Source of the DNA: Cladopsammia gracilis
Taxonomy: Eukaryota > Cnidaria > Anthozoa > Scleractinia > Dendrophylliidae
Direction: 5' to 3'
Length of the DNA stretch: 64,000 nucleotides
Assembly (NCBI GenBank): GCA_022457155.1
Contig: JAJGOT010000437.1
Span: 327,501-391,500, forward strand
In this document: positions 23,664 to 34,527 of the stretch, in pieces
How positions within the stretch are numbered: the first letter of the stretch is position 1
Layout: each line of letters opens with the position of its first letter
The notes under the pieces: generated by a model
What the model saw: only the letters and a program-made list of their open reading frames with translations
The model's database searches: none
Told to the model about the DNA's origin: nothing
Made by a program: the position numbers and the translations under genes

Positions 23664-26600
23664 ATGTTTTCAACGACAGTCTCCGTTATTGTTGCTGTTT
23701 GTTTCACATCCTTTGTGAGTGGGCTTGTCTTGGATCGCGAAGTTGCTAATAATGCAGCATTGAAGTGTGTTGGATCTAATTGGCGTGCAGTCGTTTCTGC
23801 TCCCACAAACCAGGATGAGGTTATAGAAAATACCTGCAAGTGTTTAAAGGTAAGGCTTAATCTGAAGTAACTTTTGTAGGGTACGCTCTTTGTAGACAAG
23901 ATGAAACGATTAAGACTCCTCAATGTTTTTATAAGGGAGGCGGATGGAGAGGGGGGAGGGGGCGGAGGGGTATGTATTTTTGTGCAGCTGAAAATGACAC
24001 ATCTTCAACATATTTATATTTTGTTCAACACTTCAAAAGGAAGTTAACTGCGCGGGCATTCAATCAATGTTTGCAGGCTATGCAATTAAAATATCATACC
24101 TTCCACAAAAGTCATTTTCAAAAGGTACTTTCCAGTTTCAAAATTGTTTTCTTGCAGCAATTTAACATTATAATAGACTATAAGAGGCAAACAGTCGTTT
24201 TAAAAGTTTAGTGAAAAATGTTAATATGCAAAAACCATGACGTCGTCAGAACGTTGATATGGTAACACTTTTATCAATCAAATCGACTTTTCTTGAAGGT
24301 TCATCTCATCATAAGTATATGTGGGAGACAGCTTGTCTGACCGAACTCATGCAGTAAACTATCACCACCTGTTTAATTTTTATGTTGTGTCGCCAAAAGA
24401 AAATTATCCACCTTAATTGAAACATTACGAGCGTGGAGAACATAAATTTGTTAAAAAAAACCTTTTTTTGTTTCCAGGCAGCCTTTAAGGTGTCAATTGC
24501 CGGTATAAATATTTTCCTTTTTGTCGACTGTTTTCTACAAGTTTAAGAATCCAAGACAAGCCACCAATATACAATTCTTTGAAAGGCGCGTTGAACTCAG
24601 GTCCATGATGTTCAGTTCAGGGGGTGAGCCAGAGACCAGGTACCATCAACCTTCCTTTCTGTCTCACAAAACTTTTCTTCACTCGTCTACAGGAATTCGC
24701 TCAGTGCATTAAAAACACAGACCCTGCTGACTACACATCCCCGGTCCCCGATATGCTCCACTTCATACTCGCTTATGATTGGCAGCTCATGGTAATTATG
24801 AAGAGAGCAGGACTTTGCAAAGACATGCAGACCGATGAACTGAAGAAAATCACAATGGCTACAGGTATATTTTCAGGTTCAGCCTTGTCTTGTTTCGTTA
24901 CGATTAGGGAAATGTCAGTCGATCGCTGTTATCGCTCGCTAACTCGGCTGTAAGCCTTTGTTGGTGATTACCCAGTGTACTACTTTATCCAACTGTCTCG
25001 TTTCACAAAATGGATATTTATGCAACAATAAGATATGTTTATTTACCGCAAAAATCGCCGCTAATAACAAAACATAAAGAACAATTAAAACTATAATTCT
25101 TACGTTGTTTCATATTCACGGGATACATGGATCTTAGAGCCCTTTGATTGTAGATAAGTAGGTGCCTTCTCTTGAAATGTCTTGAACTTAGTCTGAATTT
25201 CAATTTGCGAGCCTGTAGTTCCAATGTTATATTTATTTCATATCAATATATTTTTTTAACAATTGCTTGTTAAGAAAATCTGAAATTAGTATGCGAGATG
25301 CAATTTTGATATCCATGGTTCTGATTTATTCTAGGCATAATGAAAAAAGAGAACTTGCAGAATGTTGGTAAGTAGTTGCTGTTTTAAGAGCATATTCGTA
25401 TGAAACCTTCGAAGGATATGCCAGAACTGAACATTCAATGAAAAGCAATTTATCTTTTTTTATTCTATATTATAAAGAATATATAGAATGCTGTATTATA
25501 TGGAAATATATCTATATTATATAGAAATAGAAACAAACAACAATAAGTAATTGCTACAATTCTGATATTCCAATCCTATTCTTATAAATTGATCACAGCA
25601 AACCAAGGTAAAAAGGAAATTTATACATTGACTATACTAGAAACTTAAGTACACATATCTTCTATCCTTGAAGTATTGGAATTTAACCGAAATTGGTCAG
25701 AAAAGGAAATCTAATCTGAGACAATTCCCCTTACCAGAAACTTTAGGGATACTACGTACCAGCTGTTTTGAGATTTCTGGGATCGTTTGGGTAACCAATA
25801 GAGTGTTTGCGCATGACGTCATAAAAATTCAAAAATCTAAAGTATACATCCTACAAAGCTGTTTCTAACGTGGTATGTGGATATCAGTGTTATAATCTTT
25901 CACAAAAAGGTTCAGGTTTTAACGATGTTACGTTTTCGATTTATAAAGGTTGTAAATGTGTCACGCAATTCGTCACGCTATTTCAGATAAGCCGTGAAAA
26001 TAAACAAAATTGAACTGGTTGAAAGTTATTTTTTGAATTATAGATGCTTATAAGCCGATTTCGTGGCTCTTATAGTGAATACACTATTTTGTGATGAGAG
26101 TTTTGGTGTTATTAGGACTGAATTTTTGGCCGCTATGTTTGTGTCCCTAAGTGGGACACCAAGATGGCCGCTCCATACATTTCTTACTAAAAATGTCTAT
26201 ACTCATTCGCCTATAACTCTTGAATGAAATGCTCTTGCGCCCTCAAAATTTGGCCCAGATGTGTAGTTTTAAACTCTTTACAATTTCAAAAACATTTTAG
26301 AATCGAAAACTGCTTTTGAATTTTGATATGACGTCAGTGAAAACACTCTATACGAGCCATGAATGATTTAAACCTTGTTTAGGAAACCACAGTAACGAGC
26401 CCCGAGTACCCAAACGATCCCAGAAACCCAAGTGCCGAATTTTTGAATAACAACACACCGAAAGTGGCAAGCGTGGTAGTATAAAAATAATATTTAATTG
26501 CTTTTATGCCGACAGAGAAGGACAGCTACAAAAAGTGTGTTGGAGATGCCGTGCGCAAATGCATAAGACGTGATGTGACCATGATTAACATAGGGATGGA

Positions 26601-26778
26601 CAACAACCTTCTGACTTCGTTTTTCGATTTTATTGGCTGTATTGAAGAGGCGGGTTACAACTGTGACGCAACTATGCTGGATCATTTTATTGCCATTCTT
26701 AAAGCGTTCCAGAAACACCTGGAGCAAAACAATGGGAAATTGGCAAAGATGGCTAAAAACATAGAGTACAATAAGTGA
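23664..26778 (+). CDS. Predicted secreted cysteine-containing protein, five coding exons
   Basis: The gene model joins 23664-23849, 24693-24864, 25335-25367, 25599-25607 and 26516-26778, and encodes 220 aa. Exon phases agree throughout (0, 1, 1, 1), and all introns have GT..AG ends. Residues 1-20 form a signal peptide (MFSTTVSVIVAVCFTSFVSG). The rest has about nine cysteines: a pair CKC near the end of exon 1, two in exon 2 and four in exon 5. The C-terminal half looks helical and charged. A T-rich tract and TAG at 23641-23643 suggest a splice acceptor 20 bp before the ATG, so there is probably a 5' non-coding exon. AATAAA lies at 26908-26913. I do not recognise the family. The 9-nt fourth exon is the least certain part; skipping it keeps the frame. 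Secretion is inferred from the signal peptide only. Confidence 0.75.
23935..23971 (+). other. G-rich tract in intron 1
   Basis: Runs of G (GGGAGG, GGAGAGGGGGGAGGGGG, CGGAGGGG) shortly after the first donor could form a G-quadruplex in DNA or in the transcript. Confidence 0.5.
25777..26423. mobile_element. Composite inverted-repeat element in intron 4
   Basis: The outer ends are CTGGGATCGTTTGGGTA (25777-25793) and its exact reverse complement (26407-26423). Inside, 25798-26353 is bounded by ATAGAGTGTTTGCGCATGACG and its near reverse complement ending CACTCTAT, the same family as the MITE at 22953. The interior includes GGGACACCAAGATGGCCGC. No transposase is seen. The arrangement suggests one element inserted into another, or an element with a two-part terminal repeat. 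Confidence 0.65.
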
Positions 26779-26907
26779 AGCACTATGATAATCGTGTGTC
26801 TTTACATAAATCTGATATTAGTTAAAATAGTGGTTAAGGCAACTAAGTGACGGTGATCGCGTTCATTAAACCTGTGTTAAGTAAACATGAGGAAAAGTTA
26901 AACTAAA

Positions 26908-26913
26908 AATAAA
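26908..26913 (+). terminator. Polyadenylation signal AATAAA
   Basis: AATAAA, 130 bp after the stop codon of the secreted-protein gene, is the first canonical signal downstream. Confidence 0.55.
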
Positions 26914-26995
26914 GTGACTCTCGAATTACACTTGTATTAAAGATTAAAGGGACACTGTCCCGTCCGGTATATCGTCATTTCATGATTGTGGTCGG

Positions 26996-27300
26996 GAGCT
27001 TGCTTGAAGCTTGCTTGAAGCTTGCTTTATTATCTTGAAATGGAAAGGAAACGGAAAGCTAGTGAAATGGAAAGGAAAAGTCGCGAAAAATGATGAAAAC
27101 ACTTACAGTTATTTTCAAATTTCGGTGAACCAATTGATGGCCTTTCAGAGTCCCCTTTTAGTATTAAGGTCATATATTCTGATGTGGCTATTGTTAACAT
27201 AGGCTCTTTTTAAAAAAAAATAGCTTGCTTAAAGCTTGTTTTATTATCTTGAAATGGGAAGGAAAAGTCGCCAAAAGTGATGAAAGCAAAGAAATATAAA
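26996..27300. repeat. Short local duplications
   Basis: GCTTGCTTGAAGCTTGCTTG is itself repetitive. A segment TTTATTATCTTGAAATGG with AGGAAAAGTCGC appears at about 27024-27092 and again at about 27239-27273. Non-coding. Confidence 0.6.
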
Positions 27301-27469
27301 CCAAAGAGACAAAATGATGGCTAAAAAGAATGACAATTTTGATTTCTTTCTCAAGAGATCAAATTTGATGAACGGTAAGCCACTTCCATCCTTGCCCTAG
27401 TCCCGGTAGTTCAAAAGGTGAGTAGTTATACACCAAATTGAAGAAACGTTGTCGGGTGAAGAGCAGTGA

Positions 27470-27772
27470 CCTCATCTCCAAGATAGCAAGCGCTTGTCAC
27501 CCGGGTGCTTCCGGTATTGAATGTAGGGTTTGTGATTTCTATCTTAGAAACAACAGATAAAAGATCTTTGGAAATTAACCAATAATCCAACCGGCATTGA
27601 AATTTTAACGACTTGTTGCGCCAAGTGTACTGAGCTTGACTGGGATGCTTATGTCTCCAAATGTCTTTCAGTTTCGAATTATTGCATAAGTTGTATATTT
27701 CTTGAATTACCGTCTTTTTTGCATCAACTGGCTTTCCACCTATTTTATCTAGCGCTGTGAGGGTGCTTCGGT
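27470..27772 (-). pseudogene. LINE endonuclease fragment
   Basis: One minus-strand frame without a start codon is open across this stretch and reads like the C-terminal part of an APE-type endonuclease of a non-LTR retrotransposon: LDKIGGKPVDAKK, then LKDIWRHKHPSQAQYTWRN, then CRLDYWLISKDLLS. The usual following SDH motif is not recognisable and no reverse transcriptase follows. It is a short relic, identified from general memory of such elements. Confidence 0.6.
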
Positions 27773-28705
27773 ATTGACTTTTTCATTCAAGTTTAGAATC
27801 CTAAAATTGCTTAGTCGTCCCTCCAGTCATCCTTATCTCTACAGCTGTGCATTTTTTGAGTATCCAAAACACGAAGGCGACTGTCGTGGTGCCAGTCTGG
27901 CCATCTTCTATTTTCTGACCACTTCTAACATGCAGATATAGGCTATTTATGAAGGGTTGCCTCCTACAAAAGGAACCGAAGCCTTAAGTCGGGAAGAAAT
28001 CAAAATTCTCTTTTGGGTTCGAAACGTTTTTGGGGCAAGGTCGCCGCTATTATGTTTGAGTTTTTTTAGTCGAAGTTTTTTGGTGGTCATTCATTATAGG
28101 CGTCGAAGCAACGTACTTTGCGTTTATCTAGCAACGTTGGTAATGGCCATAAGTTCACAACTTGGCTCAGCTTCGTCACCTGGTCTATAGTATTACGAAT
28201 TTGTGGAATAAGTAAGAGCTTATAGACAATGGACTTTCCATGTTGTAAATGCATCCAGACGGCTACGTCCAGATGTAAAACGTAATTTGGAATTTTAAGA
28301 TACTTAAGACATTCTAATCTTTGGCTTACACTAAAACACTTGTAATGTGTTATTGTTAGATCTGTGATCACACGACGGATAATTGTAATGACGGTTTATG
28401 GGACGAAGGAATTTCTTGAGATATGGCACTGGCCATGTTAAAGGACGACTGCGTCCGGATATATGTGTTCTGTTCGGTTATGATCCTCTATTTTGGAAAA
28501 GACAAAGTAACTCATGATCAGATATGTTTATAACATTCATTTCGCTTCACGGCTGAGTTTAATTAATACTACCTTGGAGAGGTTTTGGTATCATCGATGG
28601 AATTTTCGTGAGATGGCACTGGCCATGAAAATTTTGCTTATGCTGCATTGAAAAGTGGAAGACGATGGAGTGTATTCTCAGGTTCTGAAATAATTATGAA
28701 TAATT
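27773..28705. other. Unassigned, mostly non-coding
   Basis: A 38-bp sequence around GGCACTGGCCATG occurs twice (28404-28437 and 28601-28628). A frame near 27957 begins PPTKGTEALSREEIKILF, faintly like recombinase-type proteins, but the match is too short to call. Nothing else is seen. Confidence 0.35.
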
Positions 28706-28830
28706 ACTAATTGAAAATTAAACAAAACAAGACCTGTAAGTTGAAGTTCGATGATAATTCTGCCAAATCATTAATAGCACAGAAGGGTTAACATAGAATG
28801 CGCACGCACCGCCGCAGGTCAGTTTTTAAA
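28706..28830. repeat. DIRS-like terminal inverted repeat, left
   Basis: Contains TTCTGCCAAATCATTA and TGCGCACGCACCGCCGCAGG, matching the reverse complement of 34345-34400. The outer part (28706-28792) is also an inverted copy of 28946-29030; both contain GATAATTCTGCCAAATCATT when read in the same sense. Confidence 0.7.
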
Positions 28831-28945
28831 GACATTTTGTGATCACCTCAGCACAGCCTGACTGGCGCAGGAAACCAATAATGCTGAAGTGACAGGAAGG
28901 CATAAAGCCATGATAGGGTGGGTTCATGTAAGGGTGTAATGGGCA

Positions 28946-29065
28946 TGTTAACCCTTTTGTACTACTAATGATTTGGCAGAATTATCATCAAACTTTAACT
29001 TACAGGTAAGTCTTGTTTAATTTTCAATTCTACCAAATCATTACGTACATCCGGGTTACCATGAG
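28946..29065. repeat. DIRS-like internal complementary region
   Basis: The first part is the inverted copy of 28706-28792. The second part contains TTCTACCAAATCATTACGTA followed by CATCCGGGTTACCATGAGAT, matching the reverse complement of the right terminus. Sequence complementary to both termini next to the recombinase gene is the expected DIRS arrangement. Confidence 0.65.
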
Positions 29066-29125
29066 ATTTTAACGCACAGAGCACAAAATGACAAAGTGCT
29101 CAATTAGTCTATGTCGCAGCATAGT

Positions 29126-30027
29126 TTAATTCCACACAGCTGCAATACACATTCTGCATGTAAAAGCCTCTTTGAGAACTGAAACACTCATCTGGTTTGT
29201 TACAGCAACTGGTTTGTTGTAGAATTTACGAAATGCGGACTCTTCAGTCCAACCAGCTGTAGCTAGGATTACATCAGTAGAAGCAGACGTAAGTGCTTTA
29301 CTCGTTGAAGCACATCTAGTACTATGAGCAGAGAATAACTCTGTATCAATGCCTGCCTGACCTAACATGGTTTTGATCCAGCGTCCAATAGTGGACGAGG
29401 TCACTGCCCTATGTGGTTTGATGAATGATACAAGCAATTTATTGGAATCCCTTAATTTCTCAGTAACACCAATATAGTAATCTAAAGTTTCATACACAAA
29501 CAGTTCCTTAACTGGCTACTTGTACAAGCGGACATTTCCAAACACTTTGCCAGGTTTGTCCTGCTTGAGGTATTCCGTTAAGGCAAAATTAAAACATTGC
29601 TCATTTCTCTGCATATACTCTGCTGATATATCCAAAAATGTCAGTGTCTGACACTTTTGCCCTGTGGTCAGTGCAATCAACATGACTAATTTCAAGGTGA
29701 GTTCTTTCAAATTGATCTTATCCAGAGGCCAGAATAAACTCAGGTAATCAAGAACAGTGTCCACAGGCCAAATGTTGTTGTACTTTGGCACAGGCTTGAG
29801 TTTGTTGAACACCCCTTTAAGGTATCTGCACAAAAGGAGATGCTTCCCTATTGGTGTACGATCCTGATCATCACTGCCATTCATGTCAATGTTGGAGATT
29901 GCTGAACGGGCTGTATTCAGAGCAGAGTAGCTTAAACCTTTCTCGAAGAGGCTGTGTAGGAACAAGAGCACGGCCCTTACAGAGGGATGCAGGGGATCAT
30001 GTGACCCTTCACTACAAAATTGCAGCC
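29126..30027 (-). pseudogene. DIRS-like tyrosine recombinase, main part
   Basis: One frame runs from KWLQF at about 30025 to a stop at 29126, broken by an in-frame TAG at 29516-29518. The catalytic region includes LTTGQKCQTLTFLD, where the family usually has the first catalytic Arg (GQR), here Lys. HSTR in FSAHSTRCAS supplies His and the second Arg. The Tyr nucleophile is probably in FRKFYNKPV. The N-terminal part lies on the other side of a LINE insertion, at about 30567-30700 (SWRDSTHKQYKVY). The enzyme would have circularised and integrated the element's DNA copy. The TAG, the Lys and the insertion argue against activity. Confidence 0.8.
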
Positions 30028-30344
30028 ACTTGTTGATATATTATATTTCCTTTTATATTTCCTTTCCTACCATATGCAAGCGCGATGGCTAAGGCTGGGA
30101 TCCTCACTCTAGAGGAGCGCAGGGACATGGCATGCGCCAAGTTTGTAAGTAAAATCGCCCCCGGAAACCCCCTGCACCCTCTTATACACTCGCAGATCAC
30201 TGGACAGTCCCCTCGCTATTATCAGCGACCAAAAGCGCATACCACTATAGCGGCAAAAACCGACCGATTTGGCAGTTTTGTCAGCGTAAAATATGCGCAT
30301 AGAGCGCTCGCCATCTAGTCCTCGGTTATTTCTTCATACATTCA

Positions 30345-30346
<2 letters not shown>

Positions 30347-30398
<52 letters not shown>
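30347..30398. repeat. (GT)n microsatellite
   Basis: About 26 GT repeats in the 3' UTR of the truncated LINE. Confidence 0.95.
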
Positions 30399-30400
<2 letters not shown>

Positions 30401-30524
30401 AGAGTAATTTATTATGATATTAAATTATAGAGTAACTTACTGTGAAACTATCTATTTGTTAGCATATATTTATTATCGACCTACACTGTAATTCAGCCAT
30501 AGGCTGCGAGAGTGATAAATAAAC

Positions 30525-30526
<2 letters not shown>

Positions 30527-30564
<38 letters not shown>
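30527..30564. repeat. (ATC)n microsatellite, LINE tail
   Basis: About twelve ATC repeats form the 3' tail of the truncated LINE. On the minus strand they create a run of Asp or Met codons in chance reading frames. Confidence 0.9.
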
Positions 30565-30746
30565 ACACTTTGTATTGTTTGTGTGTACTATCTCGCCAGG
30601 AATGCATGACGATCTCAACAATGTCTGGCGAAAGCTCCGACTTCTGCAAGGATTGCCTGATAATTTGCATACCAGTAACTCCACTCGTCGGTGTAGTGGA
30701 TGTGCACCCTCCAGAGTTGGATGAATGAGATCCTGAGCAGAAGCCT

Positions 30747-32990
30747 TCAGAACCCGTTGTGGTGTGTGTCTATCAATAGACACAGCACAGCTGTAAAGTA
30801 TGGCTCTGTTGTCCATAGAGGTATTATCATGATTCCCGTTGCCTGATTGTGAATTATTTGTTGCACACATCTGGAAATAAGACAAAATGGGGGAAATGCG
30901 TAAAAGAAAAAAATTGACCAATTAATGGAAAAAGCATCTACATACTTTGCCATTGGATGTGGTTTCCACGATACATAGGTCTCCACTTGCGCATTACTGC
31001 GCCTTTCAATAACATGCGGAATTTGAAATTCAAATTTCCACCAACGCTTTCGTTTTACACTGCCGTCAATTATCTTAGCTTACCTCTCGGAAAACAGGTC
31101 TTCACTTCAATGAGTTCAAAAGGTCACGTCCGTGCATTGTGATTGGTAGATTTCGATTCATTTTGTTTGTTTCTTTTTTACATGGTCCGTTGGCTTTCGT
31201 ATTAATTATGATTGACGGCAGGGAATAACGCAACCGTCGGTGGAGATTTGAATTTCTAATTCCGCATGTTAATGAAAGGCGCAGTAAGTCTACTAGCAAA
31301 GAGATCTATGTCTGGTTGTCCAAACAGCAAGGTAATTTTCTTGAATACAGGAGCTGAAAGCATCCATTCAAGATCCAAATTCAAATTGCGAGATAACTGA
31401 TCAGCATCAACATTGCTTGATCCTGGAATATGGGCAGCTGAAAGCCAAATATTCTTGGCAATGGCCCAATCCCAAATTTCTTGTGCAAGGGAGTTACAAT
31501 CTAATGACTTGCATCCCCCCATGGCATTAATGTAGGAAACAGCAGTAGTGTTGTCCGACATAATCCTAACATGAATGTTACTTCTGTCATCGTACAAAGA
31601 TGACAAAGAAAGTTTAACAGCTAATAACTCTAGATAATTAATGTGCTTGGCTGATTCAAGCTTAGACCATATACCACATGTATGGTCACCATGTTCCATT
31701 TGAGTACCCCAGCCTGTAAGAGAAGCATCAGTGTAAATTACTACGTCAGGACTGGAGTGGTGGATCTTCCTTGAAGCCGAATGAACATTAGCAGACCACA
31801 AGTGAACTTCTGTCAAGCACTCATCAGATAAGACCATGAATGCATCGAAATTCCCCTGATTCAATTTTAAGTTTCTCTCTTTATCAGCCTCAATGTGACG
31901 ATAATGGAGGGGCCCAAAATCCACCCCAGGGAAGCTTGAGACTAGTGTGCCAAGAAAAGATGCAACCTCACGGATTGTAAACTGTTTATTTGGCTGAGAA
32001 AACTTACGACACAACTGCAAGAGCTTATCAACTTTCTTAGTTGTAAGAGTCACTATCATGTGAATGGAATCCAAAACGAATCCTAGAAACTCTAAAGTTT
32101 GAGTCGGTATGATAACTGACTTATCAGGATGGATTTTAAAACCTAAGCTGATAATGAATTGCACTGCATGTAATGTGGCTTCCTCGCATTCCACATAACC
32201 ATCTTCAAGGTAGAAGGATTCATCAATATAACCCAAACAAGTGTGAACAAGCTGACGTCTCAGAAAAGCAAAGACAGGTTTCATAATTTTGGTAAAAATC
32301 CTGGGACTACTAGACAAGCCCATAGGCAGGCTAGTAAAGGCATATAACTGGTCTCTCCAAACAAATTTCAAATATTTCTGATGCTCTGATGCAATAGGTA
32401 TAGAGTAATATGCGTCTTTGAGGTCAATGGAGGTCATAAAGCATAATGGTAGTCTCATAAGCTTAATAGCTGTCTCTAGTGTGTCCATTTTGAAATGATG
32501 ATAAGACACTGACTCATTCAGTTTCTTAAGGTTAAAAATTACTCTATGAGACCCATCTTTTTTAGGTCGTGTGAAGATGGGGGATACTACCTGACCATCC
32601 TCAGGTGTGGAGAGCCTGATTATTCCTTTTTGGAGGAATTTCTCTATTTCATTGTCAATGACTGTCTGTTCAAATGCAGTAAAAAACTGTGTTCTCGTGG
32701 CATAAATTTGAGACTCAGGTATCAGGTTAAATTCAATGTGACAATGGGAAACTGCATCCAAGATGAATGGATCACTTGTTATTTTCTCCCACACATGGAG
32801 GAAATCTCGTAGCCCTCCTGCCTTAAAAGGGGGCTGATTTGAAATAATATTAGCAATAGCACTATGACTTACCTCTGCAGAAACTATTGGGTCTTGGATG
32901 ATGGGGTCTTGGGATTCTGATGGGACCGTGCTTGGCCCCGGCCTGGTGCTAAAAAAGGACGACTTGTAAACCTTTATCCCCTTCCCCTGC
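30747..32990 (-). pseudogene. DIRS-like reverse transcriptase/RNase H, split by a MITE
   Basis: The frame is open from about 32990, overlapping the end of the gag-like ORF in another frame, down to the MITE border at 31287, and resumes at 30994 with QVETYVSWKPHP until a stop at 30747. RT motif A is SIDLKDAYYSIPI, motif B is SLPMGLSSSPRIF, and motif C reads YIDESF where YxDD is usual, so the second catalytic Asp is Glu. RNase H follows: YTDASLTGWG, INYLELLAVKLSL, MSDNTTAVSYIN and HIPGSSNVDADQLSR give the D-E-D-D residues. Upstream of 32794 no ATG is seen in frame, so the RT was probably made by frameshifting or internal initiation from the gag transcript. Past LLIDTHHN (about 30760) the reading frame shifts. 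Confidence 0.85.
30997..31284. mobile_element. 288-bp MITE with TA target duplication inside the RT/RNase H gene
   Basis: The ends are CTGCGCCTTTCAATAACATG and, as reverse complement of the other end, CTGCGCCTTTCATTAACATG. The terminal inverted repeats continue for about 80 bp with few mismatches. TA lies on both sides (30995-30996 and 31285-31286). Removing the element plus one TA joins the flanking codons for S-R-L and N-A-Q-V in one frame, which independently confirms the exact borders. A TA duplication points to a Tc1/mariner-type mobiliser. No transposase is encoded. Confidence 0.9.
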
Positions 32991-33891
32991 CATTACTCTG
33001 GCTAAAGCGGCCGCGATCACGCATGCCTCTACCAGATGGGACCTTATAAGGTTCCATTCGTTGCTTTGGAGTAACTTTATTGCCGAGCTTGTTAGATTTG
33101 GTAAGCTCTTCTACCTCCTTGTTAAGGTCATCCCCAAACAGAAAAGTTGACACAGCAGTAGACGGATTGCACAGTGAGACATATTGTTTGTTCAGATCAG
33201 GGCGAATGAGATCCCTGCATTTCAGGTTGAGATCCCTATTTGCTGATAACAATAGGACTGCTGCATGAGTCAGGGCATCCCCATGTTCCCCACTAGAACT
33301 GTTGCACACCTGGAGGACTGCATATAAACCTGAAATCAGCAACGACTGTGTCTTCTGGAATGCAGAATCAGTGTTTCTGGTTTCCTGATGTAATTGTTGC
33401 CAAATTTGTTTATTTATCTTGGGAGCCACCAAGTTGGTGCAGTTTTCAGGTCTCAGGTACTTTCCCTGTACTTCACTTAGCTTTTCTTTCGAGAGCTTTT
33501 CTGCAAGTAGACTTTTCACTATATCCGCCAAATTTGTATTTATGGCTGGAGATGTCTTTTCCCCAATACTGAACTCTTGCGCAAGTGATTCGAATGAATC
33601 ATTGCTTGAACCTTGACCGGCATCAGGTTCTTTTGGTTGAATAAACTCATTAATGTTGCTTTACACCACAGCATCTGGGCTATTCTCTGTGCTGATTTGA
33701 GCGCCTTCAGGCTCGGCTTCAACAGCTTCAAAGTCGACCTAGACTTGATCAATAGAATCTTTAACTTGAGCTAGCATATCCTTCTTAGCATCATCGAGAA
33801 GTTCAGTAAACATAGCCTTAAACTCTGCAGACGTGGGGGGTCCAGAATGGCCTGGCTTTCCAGACAGATCAGGCTTACCCTTGTCACCCAT
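32974..33891 (-). pseudogene. DIRS-like gag-type protein
   Basis: The first ATG at 33891 begins MGDKGKPDLSGKPG. The frame contains two stop codons, a TAG near 33740 and a TAA near 33660, and is then open from about 33657 to 32974. The open part has a conserved-looking core (NKQIWQQLHQETR, then QKTQSLLISGL) and ends in a Gly-Arg-rich tail (GRGMRDRGRFSQSNGRGRG), a likely nucleic-acid-binding tail. The position upstream of RT and the composition match the structural protein of DIRS elements. I have no domain match beyond that. Confidence 0.7.
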
Positions 33892-34344
33892 TGTCTATAA
33901 CACAAAACGAAGAGGTGAAGACAAGATTAGATAACTTGAAATCCAAAATGGCGGACACGTCCGCCACGTGGTTCGAAGCCGGTTTCAACAAACGGCTGAA
34001 CTTTGCTTACAATCTCGTTGTAATGGGCCCTAAAATCCCAAATAACTTTAAGAGTGAACAGGTATAAAGCGCGTTATACCTCGTTAGTTCGACTCAGGAC
34101 ACGTCCTGCAGTCACTAATTTTGCCAAGTCGAGCACTGTAACACGTAACAAGACTCGCGAAATGAATAAACAGCAATTCAGGCCGTTTATGGCCGAAACA
34201 GCAGTGGAACGCGTCGACTGCAAGCGAGAGACAAAATAATAAACAGAAATCAGGTAAACTTACCGTCACAGCGATAAAGAAACCCAAATAACAGCACGAT
34301 GACAAACACGTCCGAACCCACGGCGATCGATAAGTGCACTGACC

Positions 34345-34400
34345 TGCGGCGGTGCGTGCGCATCTCATGGTAACCCGGATGTACATAATGATTTGGTAGA
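34345..34400. repeat. DIRS-like terminal inverted repeat, right
   Basis: CCTGCGGCGGTGCGTGCGCA, then CATGGTAACCCGGATGTACA and TAATGATTTGGTAGAATT, are inverted relative to the left terminus and match the internal complementary region. The region 33892-34344 between it and the gag-like ORF is the element's 5' leader; no other gene is seen there. Confidence 0.7.
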
Positions 34401-34527
34401 ATTAAGGATTACAGTCTGTTTTTCACAAGTCTTAGATGACTTTTCGAAAGCTGTTACTATTTTTGCTTCACAGCCTTTTGTTTATTAGATTTGAATTTAT
34501 AATTTTTTTCTTGCAGGTTGTACACGC

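Larger units (their letters stand above)
30028..30566 (+). mobile_element. 5'-truncated LINE insertion inside the recombinase gene
   Basis: A plus-strand frame (30085-30318) reads AGILTLEERRDMACAKFV, PGNPLHPLI and TDRFGSFVSVKYAHRALAI and then stops. This resembles the extreme C-terminus of non-LTR retrotransposon reverse transcriptases. It is followed by a 3' UTR holding a (GT)n run and a (CAT)n tail at 30527-30564, the kind of short-repeat 3' end seen in CR1/L2-type LINEs. The insertion separates KQYKVY from KWLQF of the DIRS recombinase. Target duplications could not be resolved because of the tail repeat. Confidence 0.7.
28706..34400 (-). mobile_element. DIRS-like tyrosine-recombinase retrotransposon, interrupted
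   Basis: On the minus strand the order is gag-like ORF (33891-32974), reverse transcriptase and RNase H (about 32990-30747), tyrosine recombinase (about 30700-29126), then a terminal complex. This order, with a YR in place of a DDE integrase, defines DIRS elements. Inverted termini pair 34345-34400 with 28758-28825, sharing TGCGCACGCACCGCCGCAGG and CCAAATCATTA. A second piece at 28946-29065 behaves like the internal complementary region. Two later insertions split the coding region: a TA-flanked MITE (30997-31284) and a 5'-truncated LINE (about 30028-30566). Several stop codons and frameshifts show that the copy is dead. Confidence 0.85.

Noticed and set aside
27957..28190. Recombinase-like PPTKGTEALSREEIKILF start
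   Set aside because: Only about 20 residues resemble anything, and the rest of the frame is unrelated; too little for a call.
30473..30670. Poly-Asp and poly-Met proteins
   Set aside because: Runs of Asp or Met come from translating the (ATC)n LINE tail. Only the short recombinase piece before it is meaningful.
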